NCBI RefSeq assembly: GCF_050337105.1
Contig: NZ_JAKJSQ010000084.1
Location: 1-13,877, forward strand
Reading direction: 5' to 3'
Origin: Aliivibrio_A kagoshimensis
GTDB lineage: Bacteria > Pseudomonadota > Gammaproteobacteria > Enterobacterales > Vibrionaceae
DNA length: 13,877 bases
Notes under the pieces: generated by a model
Databases searched by the model: none
Seen by the model: the letters and a program-made list of their open reading frames with translations, nothing else
What the model was told of the DNA's origin: nothing
Made by a program: the position numbers and the translations under genes
Shown: in pieces, positions 1-6,571 of the stretch
Position numbering within the stretch: position 1 is the stretch's first letter
Layout of the letters: each line of letters begins with the position of its first letter

Positions 1-11
1 TCATTTTGGTC

Positions 12-48
12 ACTATCACTGAGATGAAAAGAGAAGAGAAATGATAGT
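12..48. promoter_or_regulatory. Inverted repeat, possible upstream activator site
   Basis: ACTATCA (12-18) is repeated as its exact reverse complement TGATAGT (42-48), with 23 bases between. It lies about 85-120 bases upstream of the expected start of transcription for the sigma-54 promoter candidate at 107-123, the usual place for an enhancer-binding activator. Binding by a YgeV-like activator is inference. A 7-bp repeat with a 23-base spacer can occur by chance in AT-rich DNA. Confidence 0.3.
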
Positions 49-66
49 TATTTTATATGGGATTGT

Positions 67-79
67 TAACTAATTGATT
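67..79 (-). promoter_or_regulatory. IHF binding site match
   Basis: Read on the minus strand this is AATCAATTAGTTA, which fits the IHF consensus WATCAANNNNTTR at every defined position. It lies between the inverted repeat at 12-48 and the -24/-12 element at 107-123, where IHF typically bends DNA so that a bound activator can touch sigma-54 polymerase. The consensus is short and the region AT-rich, so the position adds more weight than the match alone. Confidence 0.42.
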
Positions 80-106
80 TTTATGAGATTAAAAAATTAT
101 GCATTC

Positions 107-123
107 TTGGCATACTTCTTGGA
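107..123 (+). promoter_or_regulatory. Candidate sigma-54 (-24/-12) promoter of ygeW
   Basis: The sequence TTGGCATACTTCTTGGA fits the pattern YTGGCACGNNNNTTGCW. The GG of the -24 element (109-110) is ten bases from the -12 dinucleotide (121-122), the required spacing. The -12 dinucleotide is GG instead of the preferred GC, which could weaken the promoter. Transcription would start near 133-135, giving a leader of about 80 bases before ygeW. A sigma-70 reading (TTGGCA at 107-112, TGTAAT at 128-133) has only a 15-base spacer and is less convincing. Sigma-54 control would agree with the sigma-54 activator gene ygeV beside the E. coli cluster. Confidence 0.5.
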
Positions 124-214
124 TATATGTAATCAAACGCAACAATCCCATGAAAGATTTAGATACAAGAAACAATACTTTTGGATACAAATATTAACGA
201 ATTAGGAATATATA

Positions 215-1402
215 ATGAAAAATATCAATGAGCTTATCAAGGAAATCAACGCACTTAAATCTGAGCTACATCAAAAAGACTTCTTATTAACATGGGAGCA
301 ATCTCCTGAAGAGCTAGAGCGTGTATTGAAGACCGCTAAAGCATTGAAAATGTTAAGAGCAGAAAATGTAGCGACCAACGTATTCAAAAATGGTCTTGGC
401 ATCTCTCTTTTCCGTGATAATTCAACACGTACTCGTTTCTCTTACGCTTCTGCAATCAACATGTTGGGTCTTGCACAACAGGATCTTGACGAAGGTAAAT
501 CTCAAATCGCTCACGGCGAGACAGTTCGTGAAACCGCTAACATGATCTCTTTCTGTGCTGATGCAATCGGTATCCGTGATGACATGTACTTAGGTGCTGG
601 TAATGCTTACATGCGTGAAGTGGGTGAAGCCCTTGATGATGGTGTAAAAGAGGGCGTACTTCCTCACCGTCCTGCTCTAGTTAACTTACAGTGTGATATT
701 GACCACCCAACACAGTCTATGGCTGACCTTGCATGGCTTGAAGAGCACTTCGGTGACCTTAAAGCGCTTAAAGGCAAAAAGATTGCCATGACTTGGGCAT
801 ACTCGCCAAGCTACGGCAAGCCACTTTCAGTGCCACAGGGCATCATTGGTCTGATGACACGTTTCGGAATGGACGTAACACTGGCTCACCCTGAAGGTTA
901 CGACCTGATTCCTGAAGTAGTAGAAGAAGCGAAGAAAAATGCGGTTGCTTCTGGTGGTACGTTTACTCAAGTCTCTTCAATGGAAGAAGCATTTGAAGGT
1001 GCTGACATCGTATATCCTAAATCTTGGGCGCCTTACCAAGTAATGGAGCGCCGTACTACGATGCTACGTGCTAACGATCATGAAGGCCTGAAATCTCTTG
1101 AAAAAGAGTGTCTAGCACAGAATGCATTGCACAAAGATTGGCACTGTACTGAAGAGATGATGACAAAGACCAAAGAGGGTGAAGCGCTATACATGCACTG
1201 TCTACCTGCTGATATCACTGGTGTTTCTTGTAAAGAGGGTGAAGTAGAAGAGTCAGTATTCGAAAAATACCGTATCGCTACATACAAAGAAGCAAGCTGG
1301 AAGCCATATATCATCGCATCAATGATCTTAAACCGTAAGTACCAAGAGCCTGGACTGGTTATTCAAGAAATGCTTGATGCGGCAGAAAAGCGCGTTAAAT
1401 AG
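215..1402 (+). CDS. ygeW: YgeW, knotted carbamoyltransferase
   Basis: A 395-aa cytoplasmic member of the aspartate/ornithine carbamoyltransferase superfamily, almost the same length as E. coli YgeW (396 aa) and very similar to it along its whole length as recalled. The carbamoyl-phosphate binding loop is FRDNSTRTRFS (66-76). HPTQSMAD (164-171) and HCLPAD (328-333) are the further active-site motifs of the superfamily. YgeW has a knotted fold, and its substrate was long unknown; it does not act on ornithine or aspartate. Genetic links to anaerobic purine breakdown suggest that in the cell it runs towards carbamoyl phosphate, releasing 2,3-diaminopropionate or a relative from a ureido intermediate; that direction is inference. 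The ATG at 215 has AGGA (204-207) seven bases upstream. It is the first gene of the cluster, behind the sigma-54 candidate. Confidence 0.95.
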   Translation: MKNINELIKEINALKSELHQKDFLLTWEQSPEELERVLKTAKALKMLRAENVATNVFKNGLGISLFRDNSTRTRFSYASAINMLGLAQQDLDEGKSQIAHGETVRETANMISFCADAIGIRDDMYLGAGNAYMREVGEALDDGVKEGVLPHRPALVNLQCDIDHPTQSMADLAWLEEHFGDLKALKGKKIAMTWAYSPSYGKPLSVPQGIIGLMTRFGMDVTLAHPEGYDLIPEVVEEAKKNAVASGGTFTQVSSMEEAFEGADIVYPKSWAPYQVMERRTTMLRANDHEGLKSLEKECLAQNALHKDWHCTEEMMTKTKEGEALYMHCLPADITGVSCKEGEVEESVFEKYRIATYKEASWKPYIIASMILNRKYQEPGLVIQEMLDAAEKRVK

Positions 1403-1413
1403 TAATCAACTAA

Positions 1414-1436
1414 AAGGGGGTGGCTCTCACCTCCTT
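1414..1436 (+). other. Intercistronic hairpin between ygeW and ygeX
   Basis: AAGGGGGTG (1414-1422) pairs with CACCTCCTT (1428-1436) over nine positions, one of them a G-T wobble, around a five-base loop. A pyrimidine tract (1437-1443) follows, so it could act as a weak terminator or as a barrier protecting the 3' end of ygeW RNA. The 3' arm reads TCACCTCCTT at 1427-1436, identical to ten bases near the 3' end of 16S rRNA, the anti-Shine-Dalgarno region. Confidence 0.55.
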
Positions 1437-1465
1437 CTCTTCTTAAAAGCATAGTGAGGTCTATT

Positions 1466-2671
1466 GTGGCTACATTTTCATTAAAAATGGAGATCGCTGA
1501 TAACAAACACTTTAACGGTCAGTTATCTCCTCTGTTTACTCAAGCGGAAGCCGAAAAAGCGCGTTCGTTTCATCAAAAAGTCGAAGGCTATAAGCCAACG
1601 CCACTGCAATCTCTAGACTGCCTAGCCAAAGAGATTGGTGTTGGAAAAATCTTAGTTAAAGATGAGTCACAGCGATTTGATCTTTGTGCATTCAAAATGT
1701 TGGGTGGCGCATACGCCATTGCTCGTCTTCTATGTGACGAATACAACCTTGATATCAATAAGTTTGATTTTGCCCAGCTAAAAAATGACATCAAAGAGAA
1801 GATGACTTTTGCTACTGCTACCGATGGTAACCATGGACGTGGCGTGGCATGGGCGGCTGATAAACTTGGCCAAAATGCTGTGGTATACATGCCAAAAGGT
1901 GCTGCGGATGAGCGAGTGAACAACATTCGTGCATTGGGTGCTGAGTGTATTGTTACTGACATGAACTATGACGATACCGTTCGTTTGGCTATCAAAACGT
2001 CTGAAGAGAATGGTTGGAAAGTCGTACAAGATACCGCGTGGGAAGGGTACGAAAAAATCCCAACGTGGATCATGCAAGGCTATACCACATTAGCAGCAGA
2101 AGCGGTTGAGCAGATGGCTGAACAGGGCATCAAACAACCAACTCACGTCGTTTTACAAGCCGGTGTTGGTGCATTAGCGGGTGGCGTATTGGGTTACTTA
2201 TGTGATTTATATGGCGCTAAAAACTTGCACTCTATCGTGATTGAACCCGAGCTGGCTGATTGTATCTATCGCTCTGGTATCAGTGATAAAGGCGACATGG
2301 TTAACGTAGATGGCGACCTTGCCACCATCATGGTTGGTCTGGCTTGTGGCGAGCCGAACCCACTTGGTTGGCCGGTACTGCGTGACTGCGCAACACAGTT
2401 TATCTCTTGTGATGACAAAGTTGCTGCGTTAGGTATGCGCGTATTGGGTAACCCACTTGGCGACGATGCTCGTGTGGTTTCTGGTGAGTCTGGCGCAGTC
2501 GGTGCTGGTCTACTTGCCGCGGTACATACCCATGAAGAGAAAAAAGAGTTGATGAGCAAATTAGGGCTAAACAGTGACTCTGTGGTTCTGCTTATCAACA
2601 CCGAAGGTGATACGGATCCGGTGAACTATCGTGACGTTGTTTGGGGCGGTAAATTCGCAACAACGGCTTAA
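1466..2671 (+). CDS. ygeX: Diaminopropionate ammonia-lyase
   Basis: A 401-aa PLP enzyme of fold type II that turns 2,3-diaminopropionate into pyruvate and two ammonia. With translation from the GTG at 1466 (MATFSLK), the residues fall on the numbers known for E. coli YgeX: Lys77 in AFKMLGGAY (Schiff-base lysine), Asp120 in ATDGNHG and Asp189 in VVQDTAW (catalytic acids). The glycine-rich phosphate loop is QAGVGALAGG (231-240). That GTG has GAGG (1456-1459) six bases upstream. An in-frame GTG at 1454 would add four residues but overlaps this ribosome binding site and does not match the family's N terminus. The gap after ygeW is 63 bases and contains the hairpin at 1414-1436. In context it supplies pyruvate, which NifJ downstream can oxidise. 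Confidence 0.96.
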   Translation: MATFSLKMEIADNKHFNGQLSPLFTQAEAEKARSFHQKVEGYKPTPLQSLDCLAKEIGVGKILVKDESQRFDLCAFKMLGGAYAIARLLCDEYNLDINKFDFAQLKNDIKEKMTFATATDGNHGRGVAWAADKLGQNAVVYMPKGAADERVNNIRALGAECIVTDMNYDDTVRLAIKTSEENGWKVVQDTAWEGYEKIPTWIMQGYTTLAAEAVEQMAEQGIKQPTHVVLQAGVGALAGGVLGYLCDLYGAKNLHSIVIEPELADCIYRSGISDKGDMVNVDGDLATIMVGLACGEPNPLGWPVLRDCATQFISCDDKVAALGMRVLGNPLGDDARVVSGESGAVGAGLLAAVHTHEEKKELMSKLGLNSDSVVLLINTEGDTDPVNYRDVVWGGKFATTA

Positions 2672-2702
2672 TCCAAGACAATTAATCTAATTATAAATAA
2701 AG

Positions 2703-2728
2703 GTCAGGTTGGTGACGCACCGCCTGAC
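2703..2728 (+). other. Hairpin just upstream of the ygeY ribosome binding site
   Basis: GTCAGG (2703-2708) pairs with CCTGAC (2723-2728), and inside it GGTG (2711-2714) pairs with CACC (2718-2721) around a three-base loop. The structure ends two bases before the ygeY Shine-Dalgarno AAGGAG (2731-2736). No T-run follows, so it is not a terminator. It may be an RNA processing or stability element, or may keep the ribosome binding site open. A regulatory role is inference. Confidence 0.5.
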
Positions 2729-2744
2729 AGAAGGAGTAATACCA

Positions 2745-3962
2745 ATGACTATGAATATTCCGTTCAACACAGTGCTAGAAAAAGCGCAAGAGTACAAAGC
2801 TGACATGAGCCGCTTCCTACGTGACATGATCGCGATTCCAAGTGAGAGCTGTGACGAAGAGAAGGTTGTCTTAAGAATTAAAGAAGAGATGGAAAAAGTA
2901 GGTTTCGATAAAGTAGAGATCGATCCTATGGGTAACGTATTAGGTTGGATTGGTCACGGACCACACTTAATTGCGATGGATGCACACATCGATACTGTTG
3001 GTGTGGGTAACCTAGATAACTGGGACTTCGACCCGTACGAAGGAATGGAAGATGATGAAGTGATCGGTGGTCGTGGTACGTCTGATCAGGAAGGCGGCAT
3101 GGCGTCAATGGTTTACGCGGGTAAAATCATCAAAGATCTCGGTCTTGAAGATGAGTATACACTGCTTGTAACAGGTACTGTGCAAGAAGAAGATTGTGAT
3201 GGTCTATGCTGGCAGTACATTATCGAGCAGAGTAACATCCGCCCTGAGTTCGTTGTTTCTACTGAGCCAACAGATTGCCAAATCTACCGTGGTCAACGTG
3301 GCCGTATGGAAATCCGTGTCGACGTACCTGGTGTGAGCTGTCACGGTTCTGCACCTGAGCGTGGCGACAATGCTATCTTCAAAATGGGTCGTGTATTAGG
3401 TGAGTTAGAAGGTCTATCTCAAAACCTTGGCGATGACGATTTCCTAGGTAAAGGCACACTAACGGTTTCTGAAATCTTCTTTACATCTCCAAGCCGTTGT
3501 GCGGTTGCTGATAGCTGTGCGGTCTCTATTGACCGTCGTCTAACGTGGGGCGAAACATGGGAAGGCGCACTAGAAGAGATTCGTGCTCTACCTGCGGTTA
3601 AAGCCGCTGGCGGTGTGGTGTCTATGTACGAATACAACCGTCCTGCATACACAGGCCTTGTTTACCCAACAGAGTGTTACTTCCCTACATGGAAAATTGA
3701 CTCTGAGCACGTAGCAACCAAAACATTGGAAGCGTCTTACGAGCTACTGTTTGACAAGAAACCGACTGTTGATAAGTGGACGTTCTCTACTAATGGCGTA
3801 TCTATCATGGGTCGTCACGGTATCCCAGTCATCGGTTTCGGTCCTGGTAAAGAGCCTGAAGCACACGCTCCAAACGAAAAAACGTGGAAAGATCATCTAG
3901 TAACTTGTGCAGCAATGTACGCGGTTATTCCTCAGATGTACCTTGAAGAAATTAAAAAATAG
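2745..3962 (+). CDS. ygeY: YgeY family M20-type metallohydrolase
   Basis: A 405-aa putative amidohydrolase/deacetylase of the M20 (ArgE/DapE) family, two residues longer than E. coli YgeY as recalled and close to it throughout. Metal-site motifs are visible: HID with His81 and Asp83, Asp114 in GRGTSDQEGG, the glutamate pair in TVQEED (148-149) that includes the catalytic base, Glu174 in STEP and His374 in EAHAPNE. His200 in SCHGSAPERG is in the lid/dimerisation domain. Some databases call the family selenium-metabolism-linked because of its genome neighbourhood in E. coli; the present context fits purine-derived ureido or N-acyl intermediates better. Its exact substrate is not shown by the sequence. 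The ATG at 2745 lies eight bases after AAGGAG; a longer TTG start at 2709 falls inside the hairpin and has no ribosome binding site. Confidence 0.94.
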   Translation: MTMNIPFNTVLEKAQEYKADMSRFLRDMIAIPSESCDEEKVVLRIKEEMEKVGFDKVEIDPMGNVLGWIGHGPHLIAMDAHIDTVGVGNLDNWDFDPYEGMEDDEVIGGRGTSDQEGGMASMVYAGKIIKDLGLEDEYTLLVTGTVQEEDCDGLCWQYIIEQSNIRPEFVVSTEPTDCQIYRGQRGRMEIRVDVPGVSCHGSAPERGDNAIFKMGRVLGELEGLSQNLGDDDFLGKGTLTVSEIFFTSPSRCAVADSCAVSIDRRLTWGETWEGALEEIRALPAVKAAGGVVSMYEYNRPAYTGLVYPTECYFPTWKIDSEHVATKTLEASYELLFDKKPTVDKWTFSTNGVSIMGRHGIPVIGFGPGKEPEAHAPNEKTWKDHLVTCAAMYAVIPQMYLEEIKK

Positions 3963-3973
3963 AGTCACAACCC

Positions 3974-3997
3974 GAGGCTATCTATTTGGATAGCCTC
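3974..3997 (+). terminator. Terminator-like hairpin after ygeY
   Basis: GAGGCTATC (3974-3982) and GATAGCCTC (3989-3997) form a perfect nine-bp stem with a six-base loop, 11 bases after the ygeY stop codon. The following bases, AATTAATT, are AT-rich but not a proper T-run, so termination may be partial. It is followed by the second structure at 4008-4064. Confidence 0.6.
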
Positions 3998-4007
3998 AAT
4001 TAATTCC

Positions 4008-4068
4008 CCGTCTTGAAACTATCGGTTTGACTGCTTATTTTCGATGGTAAGAGTTTCAAGACGGTTTT
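4008..4068 (+). terminator. Long inverted repeat, terminator-like, in the hyuA leader
   Basis: CCGTCTTGAAACT (4008-4020) is repeated as its perfect reverse complement AGTTTCAAGACGG (4052-4064), followed by TTTT (4065-4068). Inside, ATCG (4021-4024) can also pair with CGAT (4042-4045). The 31-base loop is long for an ordinary terminator. With the hairpin at 3974-3997 it makes a tandem pair that would lower transcription of hyuA and the genes beyond. The loop contains TTGACT (4027-4032), but no fair -10 lies at the right distance. It could be a terminator, an attenuator or a mobile palindromic element. Confidence 0.6.
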
Positions 4069-4097
4069 CACGTTATGAAGAGACAAAGGACACGGGT

Positions 4098-5528
4098 ATG
4101 TCACTGAATTGCAAACCACTGCTCACCGATTATGATTTGGACACTAAATCAACCCTAATTAAAAATGGGGTAGTCGTTGATGCGCACAGTGAAACCAAAC
4201 AACAGATTCTAATTGAAGATGGCAAAATTTCTCAAATTGCTTCTGTCATCACCGATTACCCATCAAACACCAATATTATCGATGCGGCTGGCCTCTATGT
4301 AATGCCTGGCGGAATTGATGTTCATACCCACTTCAATATCGATGTTGGTATCAGCCGCAGTGCTGACGATTTCTACACCGGAACCCGTTCGGCGGCGTGC
4401 GGTGGCACCACTATGATTATCGACCATATGGGTTTTGGCCCTAAAAATTGCAATCTTCATCATCAACTTAAAGTCTATAAAGAGTATGCGTTTGATAAAG
4501 CCGTTATCGACTACAGCTTTCACGGCGTGATTCAACACGTCAATGATGAAATCCTTTCTGAGATGCAATCGATGGTGGAAGAAGAGGGCATCTCAAGTTT
4601 TAAGATGTACCTCACTTATGGTTACAAACTGAACGATGATGAGGTGCTTCGAGCCCTGCATCAGCTAAATAAAGTCAACGCATTGACCGCCGTTCACCCT
4701 GAAAATGATGCTGCTATTGCTCTGCGTCGTAGCAAGTTGATTGAAGAGGGAAAAACCGCCGCAAAATATCACGCAGTTAGCCGTCCACTTGAGTGTGAAG
4801 CGGAAGCCATTTCGAGAATGATCAACCTGGCACGTTTGGCTGACAATACGCCACTGTACATCGTACATCTCTCTAACGGGTTAGGCCTTGATTACATTCG
4901 TTTAGCGCGTAAAAACAAGCAACCTGTCTGGGCAGAAACCTGCCCACAGTATTTGCTGTTAGATGAGAGCTGTTATGAGCGTGATGATGCGGTGAAATAC
5001 ATTCTTAGCCCACCACTTAGACCAAAAGAAGAGCTAGAGAAAATGTGGCAAGGCTTATGTGATGGTAGCATCGATACGGTAGCGACAGACCACTGTTCAT
5101 TTAACTACCAAACACAAAAACTGCAAGGTAAAGAGGATTTCACCAAATGTCCAAATGGGATGTCTGGAGTTGAAACTCGTATGCCGCTGCTGTTTTCAGA
5201 AGGCGTGATGTCTGGGCGTATTACCCCAAGTCATTTCGTTGAATTAACCAGTTACATGCCGGCCAAACTGTTTGGATTATACCCACAAAAAGGGTGTTTA
5301 GCGGTAGGTTCTGATGCTGATTTAGTGCTATTTGACCCGAAACAGAAGGTCACCATTAGCCAAGATTTATTGCACGACAACATTGATTACACCCCATTTG
5401 AAGACATTGAGAGTCACGGCTGGCCGGTAATGACCATCAGCTGTGGTGATGTTGTGGCGTGCAATGGTGAATTTATGGGGAAAGCCGGGAATGGCCGCTT
5501 TATTCACCGTAAACCTTTCCTCCAATAA
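4098..5528 (+). CDS. hyuA: Dihydropyrimidinase/hydantoinase family amidohydrolase
   Basis: A 476-aa cyclic amidohydrolase close to E. coli HyuA (YgeZ), which opens hydantoin- or dihydropyrimidine-like rings. The dinuclear zinc site is complete: His76 and His78 in DVHTHF, Lys169 in SSFKMYLTY (the lysine that is carboxylated in this family), His200 in VHPEN, His257 in VHLSN and Asp331 in ATDHC. The ATG at 4098 has AAAGGA (4085-4090) seven bases upstream. An in-frame ATG at 4044 lies inside the inverted repeat and lacks a ribosome binding site. Even so the N terminus is roughly 16 residues longer than in E. coli. In a purine pathway it would open a ring and give a ureido acid for YgeY and YgeW; the actual substrate is not known from sequence. 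Confidence 0.93.
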   Translation: MSLNCKPLLTDYDLDTKSTLIKNGVVVDAHSETKQQILIEDGKISQIASVITDYPSNTNIIDAAGLYVMPGGIDVHTHFNIDVGISRSADDFYTGTRSAACGGTTMIIDHMGFGPKNCNLHHQLKVYKEYAFDKAVIDYSFHGVIQHVNDEILSEMQSMVEEEGISSFKMYLTYGYKLNDDEVLRALHQLNKVNALTAVHPENDAAIALRRSKLIEEGKTAAKYHAVSRPLECEAEAISRMINLARLADNTPLYIVHLSNGLGLDYIRLARKNKQPVWAETCPQYLLLDESCYERDDAVKYILSPPLRPKEELEKMWQGLCDGSIDTVATDHCSFNYQTQKLQGKEDFTKCPNGMSGVETRMPLLFSEGVMSGRITPSHFVELTSYMPAKLFGLYPQKGCLAVGSDADLVLFDPKQKVTISQDLLHDNIDYTPFEDIESHGWPVMTISCGDVVACNGEFMGKAGNGRFIHRKPFLQ

Positions 5529-5576
5529 TAGGATTGGGGAGAGTTATTTTAATGGTTTGAACGTTTAGGAGTACAT

Positions 5577-6482
5577 ATGAAACCAACAGCTGTCGTTGCC
5601 CTAGGAGGCAATGCGCTTCTTCGTCGTGGTGATGCACCAACTTGCGATAATCAATTGACGAATATTAAGATAGCGGCCAAAGCGATCGCAAGATTAGCCA
5701 ATGACTATAACGTTGCCATCGTACATGGTAATGGTCCACAAGTTGGGCTATTGGCGCTGCAGAACCTAGCGTACGAAGAAGTTGCCCCATATCCATTGGA
5801 TGTTCTAGGTGCTGAGAGCCAAGGCATGATTGGGTATATGTTGGCGCAAGAGTTACAGAACTTAATTCCACAAACAGAAGTGTCTACGTTGCTGACGCGT
5901 ATCGAAATTGATGCCAATGATAACAGCATGGCAGATCCCTCTAAGTTCGTTGGACCGGTTTATAACAAAGAAGAAGCTGCAACACTAGCTGAAGCCAATA
6001 ACTGGATCATGAAGGCAGATGGCGAATATATGCGTCGCGTAGTGCCATCTCCAAAACCGCTTAATATCGTTGATAAGAAATCCATCGATACCCTGCTAGG
6101 TGCTGGCAACATTGTAATCTGTTGTGGCGGTGGCGGTATCCCTGTTTGCCGTGCTGAAAGCGGTTTTGTCGGTGTTGAAGGGGTTATCGATAAAGATCTC
6201 TCTGCAACGTTACTGGCGAAACAGTTAGGCGCAGAAAAGCTGTTGATCTTAACGGATGCAGATGCGGTTTACCTGGATTGGGGAACAGATAACCAACGAG
6301 CACTCAACAATGTCACACCAGCCGAGCTCGCTAAGCATCACTTCCCAGCTGGTTCTATGGGACCAAAAGTTGAGGCCGCTTCTGATTTTGCTCAGTTTGG
6401 TGGTCGTGCATACATCGGCGCTCTAGAGCAGAGTGTTGAAGTATTAGCAGAAGAAGCTGGGACATGTGTCGCAATGGCGTAA
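5577..6482 (+). CDS. yqeA: Carbamate kinase
   Basis: A 301-aa amino-acid-kinase-family protein that transfers the phosphate of carbamoyl phosphate to ADP, giving ATP and carbamate, which decays to ammonia and CO2. Motifs seen in order: ALGGNALL (8-15), VHGNGPQVG (49-57), the Lys131 region NKEEA, CCGGGGIPV (182-190), VIDKDLSATLLA (203-214), LTDADAVY (225-232) and SMGPKVEAA (260-268). Length is normal for the family (about 300-310). The ATG at 5577 has AGGAG (5567-5571) five bases upstream, and the gap after hyuA is 48 bases. Being next to ygeW, it is the likely energy-conserving step that uses carbamoyl phosphate from YgeW. No arginine deiminase genes are present, so an ArcC role in arginine breakdown is less likely. 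Confidence 0.95.
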   Translation: MKPTAVVALGGNALLRRGDAPTCDNQLTNIKIAAKAIARLANDYNVAIVHGNGPQVGLLALQNLAYEEVAPYPLDVLGAESQGMIGYMLAQELQNLIPQTEVSTLLTRIEIDANDNSMADPSKFVGPVYNKEEAATLAEANNWIMKADGEYMRRVVPSPKPLNIVDKKSIDTLLGAGNIVICCGGGGIPVCRAESGFVGVEGVIDKDLSATLLAKQLGAEKLLILTDADAVYLDWGTDNQRALNNVTPAELAKHHFPAGSMGPKVEAASDFAQFGGRAYIGALEQSVEVLAEEAGTCVAMA

Positions 6483-6510
6483 AACATGTAAAGCACAGAG
6501 ATATAAGAGT

Positions 6511-6549
6511 AATGCACCCTATAATTAATGATAACAGTGGTGCATTTTT
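6511..6549 (+). terminator. Terminator or attenuator between yqeA and the GltD-like gene
   Basis: AATGCACC (6511-6518) pairs perfectly with GGTGCATT (6539-6546), and TTTTT runs over 6545-6549. The loop is long (20 bases) and contains a perfect TATAAT at 6520-6525, though I find no -35 element 16-18 bases before it. Only 22 bases separate the T-run from the next start codon, which leaves no room for a promoter, so the downstream genes need read-through or a start inside this structure. Confidence 0.6.
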
Positions 6550-6571
6550 ACCATCTAAAAGGTAGAACATT

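Noticed and set aside
2..4. Minus-strand ATG at the left edge as the start of a divergent regulator
   Set aside because: No coding sequence is visible beyond one codon and no clear ribosome binding site precedes it; a ygeV homologue there is only an expectation.
1454..1465. Earlier GTG start for ygeX
   Set aside because: It overlaps the GAGG ribosome binding site used by the GTG at 1466, and only the later start gives the family N terminus and residue numbering (Lys77, Asp120, Asp189).
2709..2744. TTG start for ygeY
   Set aside because: It lies inside the hairpin at 2703-2728 and has no ribosome binding site; ATG 2745 follows AAGGAG at good spacing.
4044..4097. Longer hyuA start at ATG 4044
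   Set aside because: It falls in the loop of the 13-bp inverted repeat, lacks a ribosome binding site, and would add residues absent from relatives.
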